This document shows, piece after piece, positions 50,783-59,399 of a DNA stretch of 64,000 nucleotides (its first letter is position 1; each line of letters begins with the position of its first letter). The DNA comes from Kitasatospora papulosa (GTDB taxonomy: Bacteria; Actinomycetota; Actinomycetes; Streptomycetales; Streptomycetaceae), in the NCBI RefSeq assembly GCF_000717245.1, contig NZ_JNYQ01000012.1, positions 124,001 to 188,000 of the forward strand. Reading direction: 5' to 3'. The notes beneath the pieces are model-generated. The model saw only the letters and a list, made by a program, of their open reading frames with translations. It ran no database searches and was not told where the DNA came from. The translations under genes and the position numbers were made by a program.

Positions 50783-52690
50783 TCAGCCGACGGGAACCGC
50801 CCGTGCCCGGTCGAGTTCCGACAGATGCGCGGCGAGCACTTCGGCGTGCGCCGCCGGCAGCCCGGCAGCCCGGTGCCCGAGCTCCACCGCACACGCCGTC
50901 GTCGTGTCGATGAGCTGTTCCAAGGCGCCGGCGACCCCTTCGGATCCGGCTGAGTGCCGGGAGACCGACGGGAGTTCGGCCGCCGACAGATCGATGGCCG
51001 TACGGGCCTTCGCCAGTGACCTGTAGGCGTCGCGGCGGAGTGCTCCTCCCAGCGCCTTGTCCTCCGGGGCGTCCAGGACATGTCCCAGGTAGCGGTGCGC
51101 CGCCCCCACCGCCGTGTCGAGAGCCGCCCGGACGCCGTGGCCACGCCGTCCCGGCAGGGGGAGATGGCCTGTCAGCAACACCGTCCCGCAGGCGAGGAGG
51201 GACTCCACGACCCGGGCCCAGGAGGCGGCCGGCTCACCGCCCAGCAGGACGAGGGACAGCACGAGCACGGTGACCACCGCGGTCTGCAGAGCGAAGTGAC
51301 GGGTCGCCACCGGAAGGAGGGCGCCGCAGAGTGCCACCGTCGCGACGAGGGCGGAGGGGCCGGACGACAGCACGCCCAGGACACCGAAGACCGCGGCGCC
51401 CGCCACGGTTCCCACCGCCCGGCACACCACCCGTGAGGCGAGCGGTCCCAGATCGGGCTTGACGAGGAAGACGGTGGTCGCGGGGAGCCAGTACCAGTGC
51501 TCATGGTGCAGCCACTGCGCCAGGACCGTACTCGCCGCGCAGCTCACCGCGACCCGCAGGCCGTACTCGAGCCCCGCCGCGCTCCAGGCCCGGCGCAGAA
51601 CGGACGTGCCCGGGCGTCCGGGGCGCTCTCCCGGGGGCACCCGGGCGGGACGGTCGAACACCGCCGCGGCACGGAGCAGGGCATCGTCCAGAGCCCGCAG
51701 TCCGGCGTCCGTCCCGGCCGGCGCCGGGAGGGGCCCGCAGGGCACTCCGGACCGTACGGCGGCCGCCAGCCTGCGCGGCCCTTCCGAAAACCTGACAGGC
51801 AGCGTGACGCCGGCCCAGGCCAATGCGGTCGCCGCCTCTGCCAGGGGAAGAGCCGCCGCGTACCGGGCGTGGAGCCGGCGCTCCGCCGCGGAACCGGCAC
51901 GGCGCCGCAGCCGTGGGCCCGACAGAGCATCCTGGGCCTGGTCGAGCGTGGCGCTCAGCGCGGTCCGCCCCGCCCGGGCCCCCGGGCTGCCCGCGGCCAG
52001 CAGGAGCCCCGCCACGGCTTCGTAGACCGCGGCCACGGCCTCGCGTTCCCCGTCGAGCGCGTACGGTCCGCTGCGGCGCCCACCCGGCGAGGGCAGGACC
52101 AGCCGGAGCAGGAGGAGCCACCCCGCACCGGCCAGGAACAGCAGTGCGCGCACCGGACCGGGCTCCGGCAACGGCATGCCGGCCCCGATCACGACCGCGA
52201 CGAGCACCTGGGTGCCGCACGCGGACGCGACCGGCCCCGTCGAGCTGATCGCCCCGGCACCCAGCCCCAGCAGTCCGAACACGAGCGGCACGACGACGAG
52301 GGAGCGGCCGTCGCCGACCGTCTCCGCGACTACCGATCCGCAGAGCAGACCGGCCGAGCCCGCCAGAGCCGGCAGACCCAGCCGGGCGACCGAGGCCCGG
52401 CGGCTGCCGGGCCGGTCGTTGATGCCGGCCAGCATCGCGCCCAGCGCCGCGGGAACACCGGCGGTCGGCCGCTCGGCGAGCACCGACAGCAGCAGTGGCA
52501 CGGCGGCCAGCGCGCCCCGCAGCACGGCGCTCCACGGGACGGGGCCGCGCTGGGCACGCAGGACGTGCGCGAGCCAGGGAGGAAACCGAGTGGCGGGAAA
52601 TGGGGGCGTGGGCACCGTGCTCCAGTCCGCTGGGGGAGGACGACTGTCGCCTGCGGACGCCTTCGGCCTGGGCTCGGTCCCAGCCTGCAT
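50783..52690 (-). CDS. FUSC-family membrane protein (large)
   Basis: The 635-residue protein has two groups of hydrophobic helices, about residues 55-200 and 365-500, each with a FUSC-like cluster (WLPATTVFLVKPDLGPLASRVVCRAVGTVAGAAVFGVLG). A soluble segment sits between them, and a helical C-terminal domain follows. This is the double-FUSC shape of large efflux proteins of the aromatic acid exporter group. No substrate can be given. It stands next to the sigma-CAP gene on the same strand with a 65-base gap. Confidence 0.78.
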   Translation of the reverse strand: MQAGTEPRPKASAGDSRPPPADWSTVPTPPFPATRFPPWLAHVLRAQRGPVPWSAVLRGALAAVPLLLSVLAERPTAGVPAALGAMLAGINDRPGSRRASVARLGLPALAGSAGLLCGSVVAETVGDGRSLVVVPLVFGLLGLGAGAISSTGPVASACGTQVLVAVVIGAGMPLPEPGPVRALLFLAGAGWLLLLRLVLPSPGGRRSGPYALDGEREAVAAVYEAVAGLLLAAGSPGARAGRTALSATLDQAQDALSGPRLRRRAGSAAERRLHARYAAALPLAEAATALAWAGVTLPVRFSEGPRRLAAAVRSGVPCGPLPAPAGTDAGLRALDDALLRAAAVFDRPARVPPGERPGRPGTSVLRRAWSAAGLEYGLRVAVSCAASTVLAQWLHHEHWYWLPATTVFLVKPDLGPLASRVVCRAVGTVAGAAVFGVLGVLSSGPSALVATVALCGALLPVATRHFALQTAVVTVLVLSLVLLGGEPAASWARVVESLLACGTVLLTGHLPLPGRRGHGVRAALDTAVGAAHRYLGHVLDAPEDKALGGALRRDAYRSLAKARTAIDLSAAELPSVSRHSAGSEGVAGALEQLIDTTTACAVELGHRAAGLPAAHAEVLAAHLSELDRARAVPVG

Positions 52691-52755
52691 GCCTCACGTG
52701 GAGAAGGTGCTACCTGCTCGTTTCCACGGTGTGACGGTTCCCCGGACTGCCGGCG

Positions 52756-54345
52756 TCAGAGCGCGGTGCCGAAGTTCTGGGTCCACACGGGCCCCCCGGA
52801 CGAATCCACCCTGCCGACACCGAGCTCCTTGAAGGCGCAGTTGAGGATGTTCGCCCGGTGCCCCTCGCTGTTCATCCAGGCGTCCATCACCGACTCGGCC
52901 GTCTGCTGGCCCTTCGCTATGTTCTCGCCGTACGTGCTCCAGCGGTACCCGGCGGCGGTGATGCGCGCGCCCGGGTCCGTGCCGTCCGGTGAGGTGTGCG
53001 AGAAGTAGTCCCGCGCCACCATGTCCGCGGAATGGTCCGACGCCGCCTTGGCCAGCAGACCGTTTCCGCTGACGGCACCGCAGCCCTCCTTCGCCCGCTC
53101 GGTGTTGACCAGGGCGATGACCTCGTCGGCCACCGAGGGGGCCGACGAGGCCTCCGGAGCGGCCATCGGTTTCGAGGACGGTGTGCTCGGTTTCCGCGTC
53201 TTCTCCGGTGTGGCGGTTGCGGTGGCGCTCCGGCTCCTGGACGGGGACGGGGTCGCGGACGGTGACGGCGAGGCCGACGACGGCGTCGGAGAGGCGGAGG
53301 AGGGTGCCGCGGACGGGGAGGACGCGGTGCTCACCGGTGCCGACGGGCCGTCGAGCGGGGCTACGGCGGTGGCCGCGTCCTCGTCCGTGTCGTCCGTGTA
53401 GAGGTGTACCGCGGCCCCGCCGCCTCCCAGGACGGCCACCGCCGCCAGTCCGGCCACGACCGTCGTGCGACGTCGTCGCCGTGCACTGTCCCGTCGGCGC
53501 TCTGCCCGCCCGGGTCCGGCGGCGGCCGCCGTCGCGGGGAGGAAGGCCGTCGGCAGGAGTTGCTCCGACGTGCCTGCGAAGGACGCCGCCACGGGGACCA
53601 GCGCGAGTCCCACCAGCAGGCCCTCCGCCGGGACCAGCCCCGACCGGTGACCCGCGCACACGGTGCACTCACGGGCGTGGCGTGCCAGGCGCTTGCGCCA
53701 CAGCGCGGACGGCACCCCGTCCCAGCGGACCGTGAGGTCTTCGAGCAGCACGCAGCGAGGGTCGGCCGCCAGAGCGCGCACCACCACCCGGGCGGCCTCC
53801 AGCCGCTCCTTCATCCGCTGCACGCGAACCGCGGTGTGCTGCGGTGAGAGGTCGAGAGCGCTCGCGACCTCCGCCCGGGACAGTTCCCCCGCCGTCTCCA
53901 GCCACCACAGCGACACCAGCTCGCGGTCGTCGTCGTCCAGCCACCGCGTCGCCTCGGCGGCTTCCCGGCGCTGGCCGGTCAGACCGAGACGCACGATCGT
54001 CAGCTCGACGAAGTCGGCCGCGGGATCCACGACGTCGTACGCGTCCTGAAGGGGGTCCGCGGACATTCCGCCCGTGCTGCGCTCGCGCCAGTGCCCACGG
54101 ATCTCGTTCATGGTGATGGCCACGAGCCAGGAGCGGAAGCTCTTCGGGGTGCGCAGCGAGGGCAGGCCACGGATCATCCGCAGCACGCTGTCCTGGACCA
54201 CGTCGTCCACGTCGGCGTGACCGTTCAGCGCGCGGCCGACGATGTTGTACACGAGCGGCAGGTAGGACGCCACAAGCCGGTCCTGCGCCTCGGGGTCGCC
54301 CTTCTGCGCGGCCTTGATCAACGCCGTCTCGCGTGTCTCGCCCAT
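52756..54345 (-). CDS. ECF sigma factor fused to zinc-finger, transmembrane and CAP domains
   Basis: The 529-residue single protein has, in order, sigma region 2 at about 10-90 (LVASYLPLVYNIVGRALNG, DVDDVVQDSVLRMI) and region 4 at about 135-190 (ELSRAEVASALDLSPQHTAVRVQRMK). A zinc-binding anti-sigma-like motif H223-x3-C227-x2-C230 follows, then a transmembrane helix at about 295-315 and a Ser/Pro/Thr/Ala linker at 320-405. Last is a CAP/SCP domain at 405-529 (DHSADMVARDYFSH, TYGENIAKG, SEGHRANILN). One chain thus joins RNA polymerase control in the cytoplasm to an outside domain. Start at ATG 54345; a GTG at 54387 is possible. Confidence 0.88.
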   Translation of the reverse strand: MGETRETALIKAAQKGDPEAQDRLVASYLPLVYNIVGRALNGHADVDDVVQDSVLRMIRGLPSLRTPKSFRSWLVAITMNEIRGHWRERSTGGMSADPLQDAYDVVDPAADFVELTIVRLGLTGQRREAAEATRWLDDDDRELVSLWWLETAGELSRAEVASALDLSPQHTAVRVQRMKERLEAARVVVRALAADPRCVLLEDLTVRWDGVPSALWRKRLARHARECTVCAGHRSGLVPAEGLLVGLALVPVAASFAGTSEQLLPTAFLPATAAAAGPGRAERRRDSARRRRRTTVVAGLAAVAVLGGGGAAVHLYTDDTDEDAATAVAPLDGPSAPVSTASSPSAAPSSASPTPSSASPSPSATPSPSRSRSATATATPEKTRKPSTPSSKPMAAPEASSAPSVADEVIALVNTERAKEGCGAVSGNGLLAKAASDHSADMVARDYFSHTSPDGTDPGARITAAGYRWSTYGENIAKGQQTAESVMDAWMNSEGHRANILNCAFKELGVGRVDSSGGPVWTQNFGTAL

Positions 54346-54553
54346 GCTGTGCTCACTCTTCCGGGGTCCTGTTACGTCACTTCCCACACTCGGGAGACGC
54401 TGTGCGGCGGGGACGATAACAGGAATTCGGTCGAGTGCTCGATAATCCGCTCCCGGTTCCGTACACGCGGAGTGCCGGGCCCGTCGACGCGTGGGCGGTC
54501 GCCGGGCCCGGCACCGGGTCGGGCGCGGGCGGCGGGTCAGCGGTTCTCCGTAA

Positions 54554-54748
54554 TCAGGCGCGGGGCGGGTCGTTCCGGTCGCGATCCGAGCCGAGCTGCT
54601 GCTTCAGCTTGTCCTGGCCGGTGTCGACGTGCTTGCTGTACTTGCCCTGCGTCCGGTCGTCGACCATGTCGCCGGCCTTGTCGATGCCCTTTCCGGCCTG
54701 GTCCTCGTGGCCCTTGAGCATCTTCTTGATCTTGTCCAGCGCGGACAT
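54554..54748 (-). CDS. MT0933-type antitoxin-like small protein
   Basis: The 64-residue protein MSALDKIKKMLKGHEDQAGK begins a short, highly charged helix-rich sequence. It ends in DTGQDKLKQQLGSDRDRNDPPRA and fits the MT0933/Rv0909 antitoxin-like family. No toxin gene stands next to it, and such proteins are common in actinobacteria without a known toxin. GGAGGATCC precedes the ATG. It is leftward and alone. Confidence 0.7.
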   Translation of the reverse strand: MSALDKIKKMLKGHEDQAGKGIDKAGDMVDDRTQGKYSKHVDTGQDKLKQQLGSDRDRNDPPRA

Positions 54749-55103
54749 GGCGGATCCTCCTCGCGTCGGTTTCCCCCCGCGTGTCCAGGGTCACCGCACA
54801 TCGCCCGCTCCGCATCCGCGAGCGGGCGCCGGCAGGTCCGTGAACGGCCCGAGGAGCACCGCACGTGTGAAGGGCGCCTGGATGGGCATCTATCGGGTTA
54901 CCAGGAGGAGGTGGTGGCCGTGGGCCGCATCCAAATCGTCCGCCGTCCGCAGCCCCCCACGGGGCCGCCCCCGCTGGACCTGCGAACACCGTCCGGCCGA
55001 CCGCTTCCGTACTGATCCGGCACGATATCGACGAGCCACGCCGTCGGCGGTGCGGGGCGCAGGCACCGAGCCCGAGGACGGCCGGAGCGTAAGCTCCGTA
55101 GCC
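54749..55103. other. 355-base divergent gap between antitoxin-like and alditol oxidase genes
   Basis: The region has no long gene. The only coding-like item is a 31-codon frame on the + strand at 54920-55015, listed separately. The rest carries GC-rich leader DNA with no clear operator that I can support. Confidence 0.5.
54920..55015 (+). CDS. Possible 31-aa proline-rich micropeptide
   Basis: A GTG at 54920 lies 8 bases after an AGGAGGAGG ribosome site (54903-54911), an unusually good match. The frame encodes about 31 residues, Arg/Pro-rich (GRIQIVRRPQPPTG onward), and ends TGA at 55013-55015. It is not otherwise recognised, and chance in Pro-rich GC DNA is possible. Confidence 0.25.
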   Translation: MGRIQIVRRPQPPTGPPPLDLRTPSGRPLPY

Positions 55104-56396
55104 ATGATCGATCACTCGGAGCACGGCCTCTCCGCCCGCCGGACGAACTGGGCCGGCAACATCGCCTTCGGTGCGAAGCAGCTGCACACACCCGCTTCGA
55201 TCACCGAGCTCCAGGAGCTCGTGTCCGCAGGGACGGCCGTCAGAGCGCTGGGCACCGGCCACTCCTTCAACACCGTCGCCGACACCCACGGCGCGCTCAT
55301 ATCCGTGGCTGGTCTGCCCCGATCCGTCGAGATCGACACTGAGGCCCGTACCGCGACGGTGAGCGCGGGCATGCGCTTCGGGGAGCTGACCGGCACACTG
55401 CACCGGAGCGGGCTCGCCCTGCACAATCTGGGCTCGCTGCCCCACATCTCCGTGGCGGGCGCGTGCGCGACGGGCACCCACGGTTCCGGGGTGGGCAACC
55501 GCGCACTCGCGGGAGCTGTCCGAGCACTCGAGCTCGTCACCGCCGACGGCAGCGTCAGGACCCTGGAGCGGGGCGACGCGGACTTCCCCGGTTCCGTGGT
55601 CTCCCTGGGCGCGCTCGGAGTCGTGACCCGGCTGACCCTCGACCTCGTGCCCGCGTTCGAGATCCAGCAGTGGGTGTACGAAGGGCTCCCGCAGGAAGAG
55701 CTGCTCGGCCGTTTCGACGAGGTGATGTCCGAGGCGTACAGCGTCAGTCTCTTCACCGGCTGGCACGGTGGCCCGATCGATCAGGTCTGGCTCAAACGGC
55801 GTGTCGGGCCCGGCACCCCCGGAACGGCCCCGCACCGTTGGCACGGCTCGACTCTCGCACGGGGGCCGAGGCACCCGGTGCCCGGCGTGGCGGCCGAACA
55901 CTGCACGGAGCAGCAGGGCGTCCCGGGACCGTGGCACGCCAGGCTGCCGCACTTCCGGCTCGAATTCACCCCGAGCAACGGGGACGAGCTGCAGTCCGAG
56001 TACTTCGTCGCCCGTCAGGACGCCGTCGCCGCCTACGAGGCCCTCGACCGGATCCGGCAGGACTTCGCGCCGCTGCTCCAGATCGGGGAGATCCGGACCG
56101 TGGCCGCCGACGACCTCTGGCTCAGCCCCGCCCAGGGAAGGGACTCCGTGGCGTTCCACTTCACCTGGGTCCCCGACACGGCGGCGGTGACGCCCGTCCT
56201 GGGGGCCGTCGAGGAGGCACTCGCCCCGTTCGCCGCCAGGCCGCACTGGGGCAAGGTCTTCACCACACCGCCCGGCGTGCTCCGGGAGCTCTACGACCAC
56301 TACGCCGACTTCGAGCGGCTGACCGAACGGTTCGATCCGACCGGGACGTTCCGCAACGACTTCCTGGCACGCCACTTCCCGCGCACGGGCGGCTAA
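55104..56396 (+). CDS. FAD-dependent alditol oxidase
   Basis: The 430-residue protein is in the D-arabinono-1,4-lactone oxidase/alditol oxidase family, as in Streptomyces AldO. The FAD-linking His is H53 in ALGTGHSFNTVAD. The active site includes SLPHISVAGACATGTHGSG (Ser near the flavin), EIRTV (Glu and Arg), and HWGKVF (Lys). It would oxidise xylitol or sorbitol at C1 and give H2O2. The ATG at 55104 follows a weak site. The stop codon overlaps that of the convergent MASE1 gene (CTAA, 56393-56396). Confidence 0.87.
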   Translation: MIDHSEHGLSARRTNWAGNIAFGAKQLHTPASITELQELVSAGTAVRALGTGHSFNTVADTHGALISVAGLPRSVEIDTEARTATVSAGMRFGELTGTLHRSGLALHNLGSLPHISVAGACATGTHGSGVGNRALAGAVRALELVTADGSVRTLERGDADFPGSVVSLGALGVVTRLTLDLVPAFEIQQWVYEGLPQEELLGRFDEVMSEAYSVSLFTGWHGGPIDQVWLKRRVGPGTPGTAPHRWHGSTLARGPRHPVPGVAAEHCTEQQGVPGPWHARLPHFRLEFTPSNGDELQSEYFVARQDAVAAYEALDRIRQDFAPLLQIGEIRTVAADDLWLSPAQGRDSVAFHFTWVPDTAAVTPVLGAVEEALAPFAARPHWGKVFTTPPGVLRELYDHYADFERLTERFDPTGTFRNDFLARHFPRTGG

Positions 56397-57403
56397 GCGC
56401 CGTCCCACCCGTGCCGGGGCCCGTCGGGCCCGCCCTCCGGCGACGGACCGGGCGAGAGCTGCTCCACGAGGGCCGCCAGCTCCTCGCAGGCCAGCTCCGT
56501 CTCGTGACGGATGTTGTTGTGCTCGGTGACGATGGCGGCGAGGAGGAGCGCGGTGAGGGCCACACAGCCGTTGAGGATGCAGAGGTTGAGCATCACCTCG
56601 AGCACCGAGTGGTCGGCAAACGGTCCCACCCCGTCGGTGCCGGCGACGATCGCCATGACGGACATCAGCAGGGCACAGGGGGCGCTTCCGGCCAGCTGGA
56701 AGCGGAGAGCCGCCCAGACGAGCACCGGAAAGAGGAGGTAGATCATGGACAGTGGACTCCTGGTCGCGATCGCCGCCGACGTGACCGCGACGACGGCGAG
56801 CGCCAGCGCCTCCGCCCACCGGTCGTCCATCCGGGGCAGACGCACCTTGTGCAGGACGAGCAGCAGCGGGGTGACCATGAGCACCCCCATGGCGTCTCCC
56901 GCCCACCAGGCCGCCCAGACCGGCCAGAACTGCGAGGCCGACTGGCCGCCGCTCAGCACCTGGACCCCCGTGCCCGTGGTCGCGCTGATGACCATGCCGC
57001 CCAGGGCCCCCAGGAAGACCAGGGCGACGCCGTCGCGCAGCCGGTCCAGCTGCGCGCGGAAACCCACGGCGCGCAGGGCGAGGAAGGAGCAGACGGGGGC
57101 CAGCGTGCTGCCCGCCGCGACAGCGACTCCCCAGAGGGTGAGCGAGTCGGTGATCGACATGATCGTGAGCAGCGCACCCGCCGCGATCGCGGGCCAGATC
57201 CGCAGGCCCAGGTAGAGCAGCGAGGCGAGGGCGATCCCCGAGGGCGGCCACAGCGGGGTGACGACCGAGCCCTGCACCTCGACCTGCCGGAGGAGACCGA
57301 GCTGCGCCGACGCGTAGTAGACAGCGGTGATGCCCAGTATCTGCAGGACGAGCACGGCTCGGCGTCGGGTCTTCTCGCTGCGGATCACCGTCTCATAAGA
57401 CAC
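56393..57403 (-). CDS. MASE1-domain membrane protein
   Basis: The 336-residue protein has about eight hydrophobic helices of the MASE1 sensor domain, with VVTPLWPPSGIALASLLYLG near 48 and WAAWWAGDAMGVLMVTPLLLVL near 165 as the diagnostic conserved segments. Other MASE1 proteins carry GGDEF/EAL or kinase output domains; here only a polar tail of about 40 residues follows. The signal may therefore pass to the PP2C protein encoded just upstream. Start GTG at 57403 has no clear ribosome site. Confidence 0.82.
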   Translation of the reverse strand: MSYETVIRSEKTRRRAVLVLQILGITAVYYASAQLGLLRQVEVQGSVVTPLWPPSGIALASLLYLGLRIWPAIAAGALLTIMSITDSLTLWGVAVAAGSTLAPVCSFLALRAVGFRAQLDRLRDGVALVFLGALGGMVISATTGTGVQVLSGGQSASQFWPVWAAWWAGDAMGVLMVTPLLLVLHKVRLPRMDDRWAEALALAVVAVTSAAIATRSPLSMIYLLFPVLVWAALRFQLAGSAPCALLMSVMAIVAGTDGVGPFADHSVLEVMLNLCILNGCVALTALLLAAIVTEHNNIRHETELACEELAALVEQLSPGPSPEGGPDGPRHGWDGA

Positions 57404-57453
57404 CGCTCATGTCGGCGGGTGGCTGTGACACGCGCGGCAGGTGGCCCCGGTGC

Positions 57454-58284
57454 TCACCCGGGACCCGCGGCGGCGTCGTGGCGGAGAACCAGGACCGCGG
57501 CGTCGTCCTCGTGCCCGGTCAGGGCCGCGGCCTTGAGCACCTGGTCCGCCAGGTCCTCGGCGTCGGCGGTGGCGTGGGAGCTCACCAGCCGCCTGATCCG
57601 GTCCAGGCCGTCGTCGATCGTCAGTGAGGGCCCTTCGATGACTCCGTCGGTGAGCAGGACGAACGAGCCGGTCACGTCCAGGTCGCGCCGGGCGACCGGG
57701 TAGTGCTGATGAGGCTCGATACCGAGCGGAAGGCCGCCCGCGTCGGCGGTGACTCCCGAATGCCCGTCGGCCGTCGCCCACACGGAGGCGACATGACCGG
57801 CGCGGGCGCTGCGCAGCTCCCGGCTCCGCGGATCCAGCCGCAGGAAGGAGCACGTGGCGAAGAGAGTGGAGTTCATCGACATGATCAGGTCGTTCGTGCG
57901 GCCCATCACCTCACCCGGATCGGACGTCGAGCTGGCGATGGCACGCATGGCGATCCGGATCTGCCCCATGAAGGCGGCAGCCTCCACGTCATGCCCCTGG
58001 ACGTCGCCTATGGCCAGGCCGAGGGCACCGTCCGGCAGCAGGAAGCCGTCGTACCAGTCCCCGCCGATGTCCAGCCCGTCGCGCGCGGGAGCGTAGCGGG
58101 CCGCGGTCCGGAGCCCGGGGAAGGACGGCAGTGTCGCGGGCAGCATGTCGCGTTGAAGCGCCTGGGCGAGTTCCACGCGGGCCTGGTGCAGCTGCACCTC
58201 CTGCCGGGCGCGGGCAGTGAGGTGCTGCAGTGTGCTGAGCAAGTCCTCGGCGCTGGCCGACCGGGGAGTTCGACGCCGGTTCAT
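57454..58284 (-). CDS. SpoIIE/PP2C-type serine phosphatase
   Basis: The 276-residue protein has a helical N-terminus (LQHLTARARQEVQLHQARVELAQALQRDMLP). A SpoIIE-like PP2C domain follows: GLDIGGDWYDGFLLPDGALGLAIGDVQGHDVEAAAFMGQI, FVLLTDGVIEGPS and GHEDDAAVLVLRHD, the metal-binding acids in order. It likely removes phosphate from an anti-anti-sigma protein. It is 50 bases upstream of the MASE1 gene on the same strand and looks like the soluble partner of that membrane sensor. Confidence 0.86.
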   Translation of the reverse strand: MNRRRTPRSASAEDLLSTLQHLTARARQEVQLHQARVELAQALQRDMLPATLPSFPGLRTAARYAPARDGLDIGGDWYDGFLLPDGALGLAIGDVQGHDVEAAAFMGQIRIAMRAIASSTSDPGEVMGRTNDLIMSMNSTLFATCSFLRLDPRSRELRSARAGHVASVWATADGHSGVTADAGGLPLGIEPHQHYPVARRDLDVTGSFVLLTDGVIEGPSLTIDDGLDRIRRLVSSHATADAEDLADQVLKAAALTGHEDDAAVLVLRHDAAAGPG

Positions 58285-58393
58285 GGGCCGCTCCGCGTTG
58301 CGATAGTTCCTGCATCATATTTCGGCGTCGCAACGCCCGCGAGCGCTGTGCGGACGGCCCGGGCCCGGGGCGTGGGCGGAGCTGCCCGGCGGG

Positions 58394-58873
58394 TCAGCCG
58401 GCCTTGCCCAGCGATGCCGTGAGGCGCCCCAGCGTCTCCTGGAGGGCCAGGATCTCCTGTACCGACAGCCCCGTGGCCCGGAGGATCGTCCGGGGGACGG
58501 AGAGCGCGCGCCCGCGCAGCTCCGACCCGGCGTCCGTGAGGTGGACCGTGACCGAGCGCTCGTCCTGAGGGCTGCGCTCACGCCTGACGAGACCGGCCGA
58601 CTCCAGCCGTTTCAGCAGGGGCGACAGCGTTCCCGAGTCGAGGTGGAGCCGCTCGCCGATCGTTTTGACCGGCAGTGAACCGTGCTCCCACAGCACCATC
58701 ATGGCCAGGTACTGGGGGTAGGTGAGGCCTAGGTCCCGGAGCGCTTCCCGGTAGACGCCCCCGAAGGCTCGGGAGGCCGCCTGCAGCGAGAAGCAGACCT
58801 GGTGGTCCAGCTTGAGCAGCTCGGAGTCCGCCGGCTCGGACGGAGCGGGTGCGGGGGGCGGTGTCGGCGTCAT
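58394..58873 (-). CDS. ohrR: MarR-family organic peroxide sensor OhrR
   Basis: The 159-residue MarR-type winged-helix protein has the reactive Cys C27 in LDHQVCFSLQAASR (OhrR peroxide-sensing position). The DNA-binding helix region is SLPVKTIGERLHLDSGTLSPLLKRLESAGLVRRERSPQDERSV. Oxidation of C27 releases the repressor from DNA. It is divergent from ohr with the operators between. It differs from other OhrR mainly in its Pro/Ala-rich N-terminal extension (1-18). Confidence 0.9.
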   Translation of the reverse strand: MTPTPPPAPAPSEPADSELLKLDHQVCFSLQAASRAFGGVYREALRDLGLTYPQYLAMMVLWEHGSLPVKTIGERLHLDSGTLSPLLKRLESAGLVRRERSPQDERSVTVHLTDAGSELRGRALSVPRTILRATGLSVQEILALQETLGRLTASLGKAG

Positions 58874-58904
58874 GGATCCAGGATAGCCTGCGCCCGCGAT
58901 TAAG

Positions 58905-58929
58905 TTGTGCGCAATTGAATTGTGTGCAA
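58905..58929. promoter_or_regulatory. Tandem OhrR-type operator boxes
   Basis: TTGTGCGCAA (58905-58914) and TTGTGTGCAA (58920-58929) are two related dyads with the same TTG-N4-CAA pattern, 15 bases apart start to start. They lie in the divergent region between ohrR (leftward) and ohr (rightward). The spacing puts both on similar faces. They resemble reported OhrR sites (TTGCxxxxCAA-like AT-flanked dyads). Confidence 0.7.
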
Positions 58930-58981
58930 CTCTTTGGGGGTGATCGGTCCGCGGTCACCGTCGTACGAGAGAAGGTCACCC

Positions 58982-59392
58982 ATGGACGCGCTCTACACCG
59001 CTGCCGCCACCGCGAACGGCCGTGAAGGCCGGGCAGTGAGCTCGGACGGACAGATCGACCTCGCGCTCGCTCTGCCGCCGGCCCTCGGGGGCGACGGGAA
59101 GGGCACCAACCCGGAGCAGCTCTTCGCCGCCGGATACGCCGCGTGCTTCGCCAGTGCGATGAGCTCCGTCGCCCGCGAGATGAAGGTCGACACCAAGGAC
59201 GTCTCCGTGACGGCCGAGGTCTCGATCGGCAAGGACGACTCCGGGTTCGGCCTCGCGGTCGTCATGCGCGTCGAGCTGCCCGAGGCCCTGGAAGGGGAGA
59301 CCGGACGGCGTCTGGTCGAGGCGACGCACGCCTACTGCCCGTACTCGAAGGCCACGCGGGGCAACATCGACGTGGAGCTCGTGATCGAGTAG
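58982..59392 (+). CDS. ohr: Organic hydroperoxide resistance protein Ohr
   Basis: The 136-residue Ohr/OsmC-fold peroxidase has the first reactive Cys in FAAGYAACFASAMSSVAREM (near residue 56) and the second in ATHAYCPYSKATRGN (near 120), with Arg and Glu around them. It reduces organic hydroperoxides with lipoyl-type donors. Divergent from ohrR, so controlled by the boxes at 58905-58929. The ATG at 58982 is preceded by GAGAAGGTCACC. Confidence 0.92.
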   Translation: MDALYTAAATANGREGRAVSSDGQIDLALALPPALGGDGKGTNPEQLFAAGYAACFASAMSSVAREMKVDTKDVSVTAEVSIGKDDSGFGLAVVMRVELPEALEGETGRRLVEATHAYCPYSKATRGNIDVELVIE

Positions 59393-59399
59393 CGGAGCA

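Noticed and set aside
54537..57251. Long minus-strand frame of about 900 codons across the alditol oxidase and MASE1 genes
   Set aside because: It crosses several genes on both strands and reads as repetitive Arg/Pro-rich sequence; the real products on this DNA are clear.
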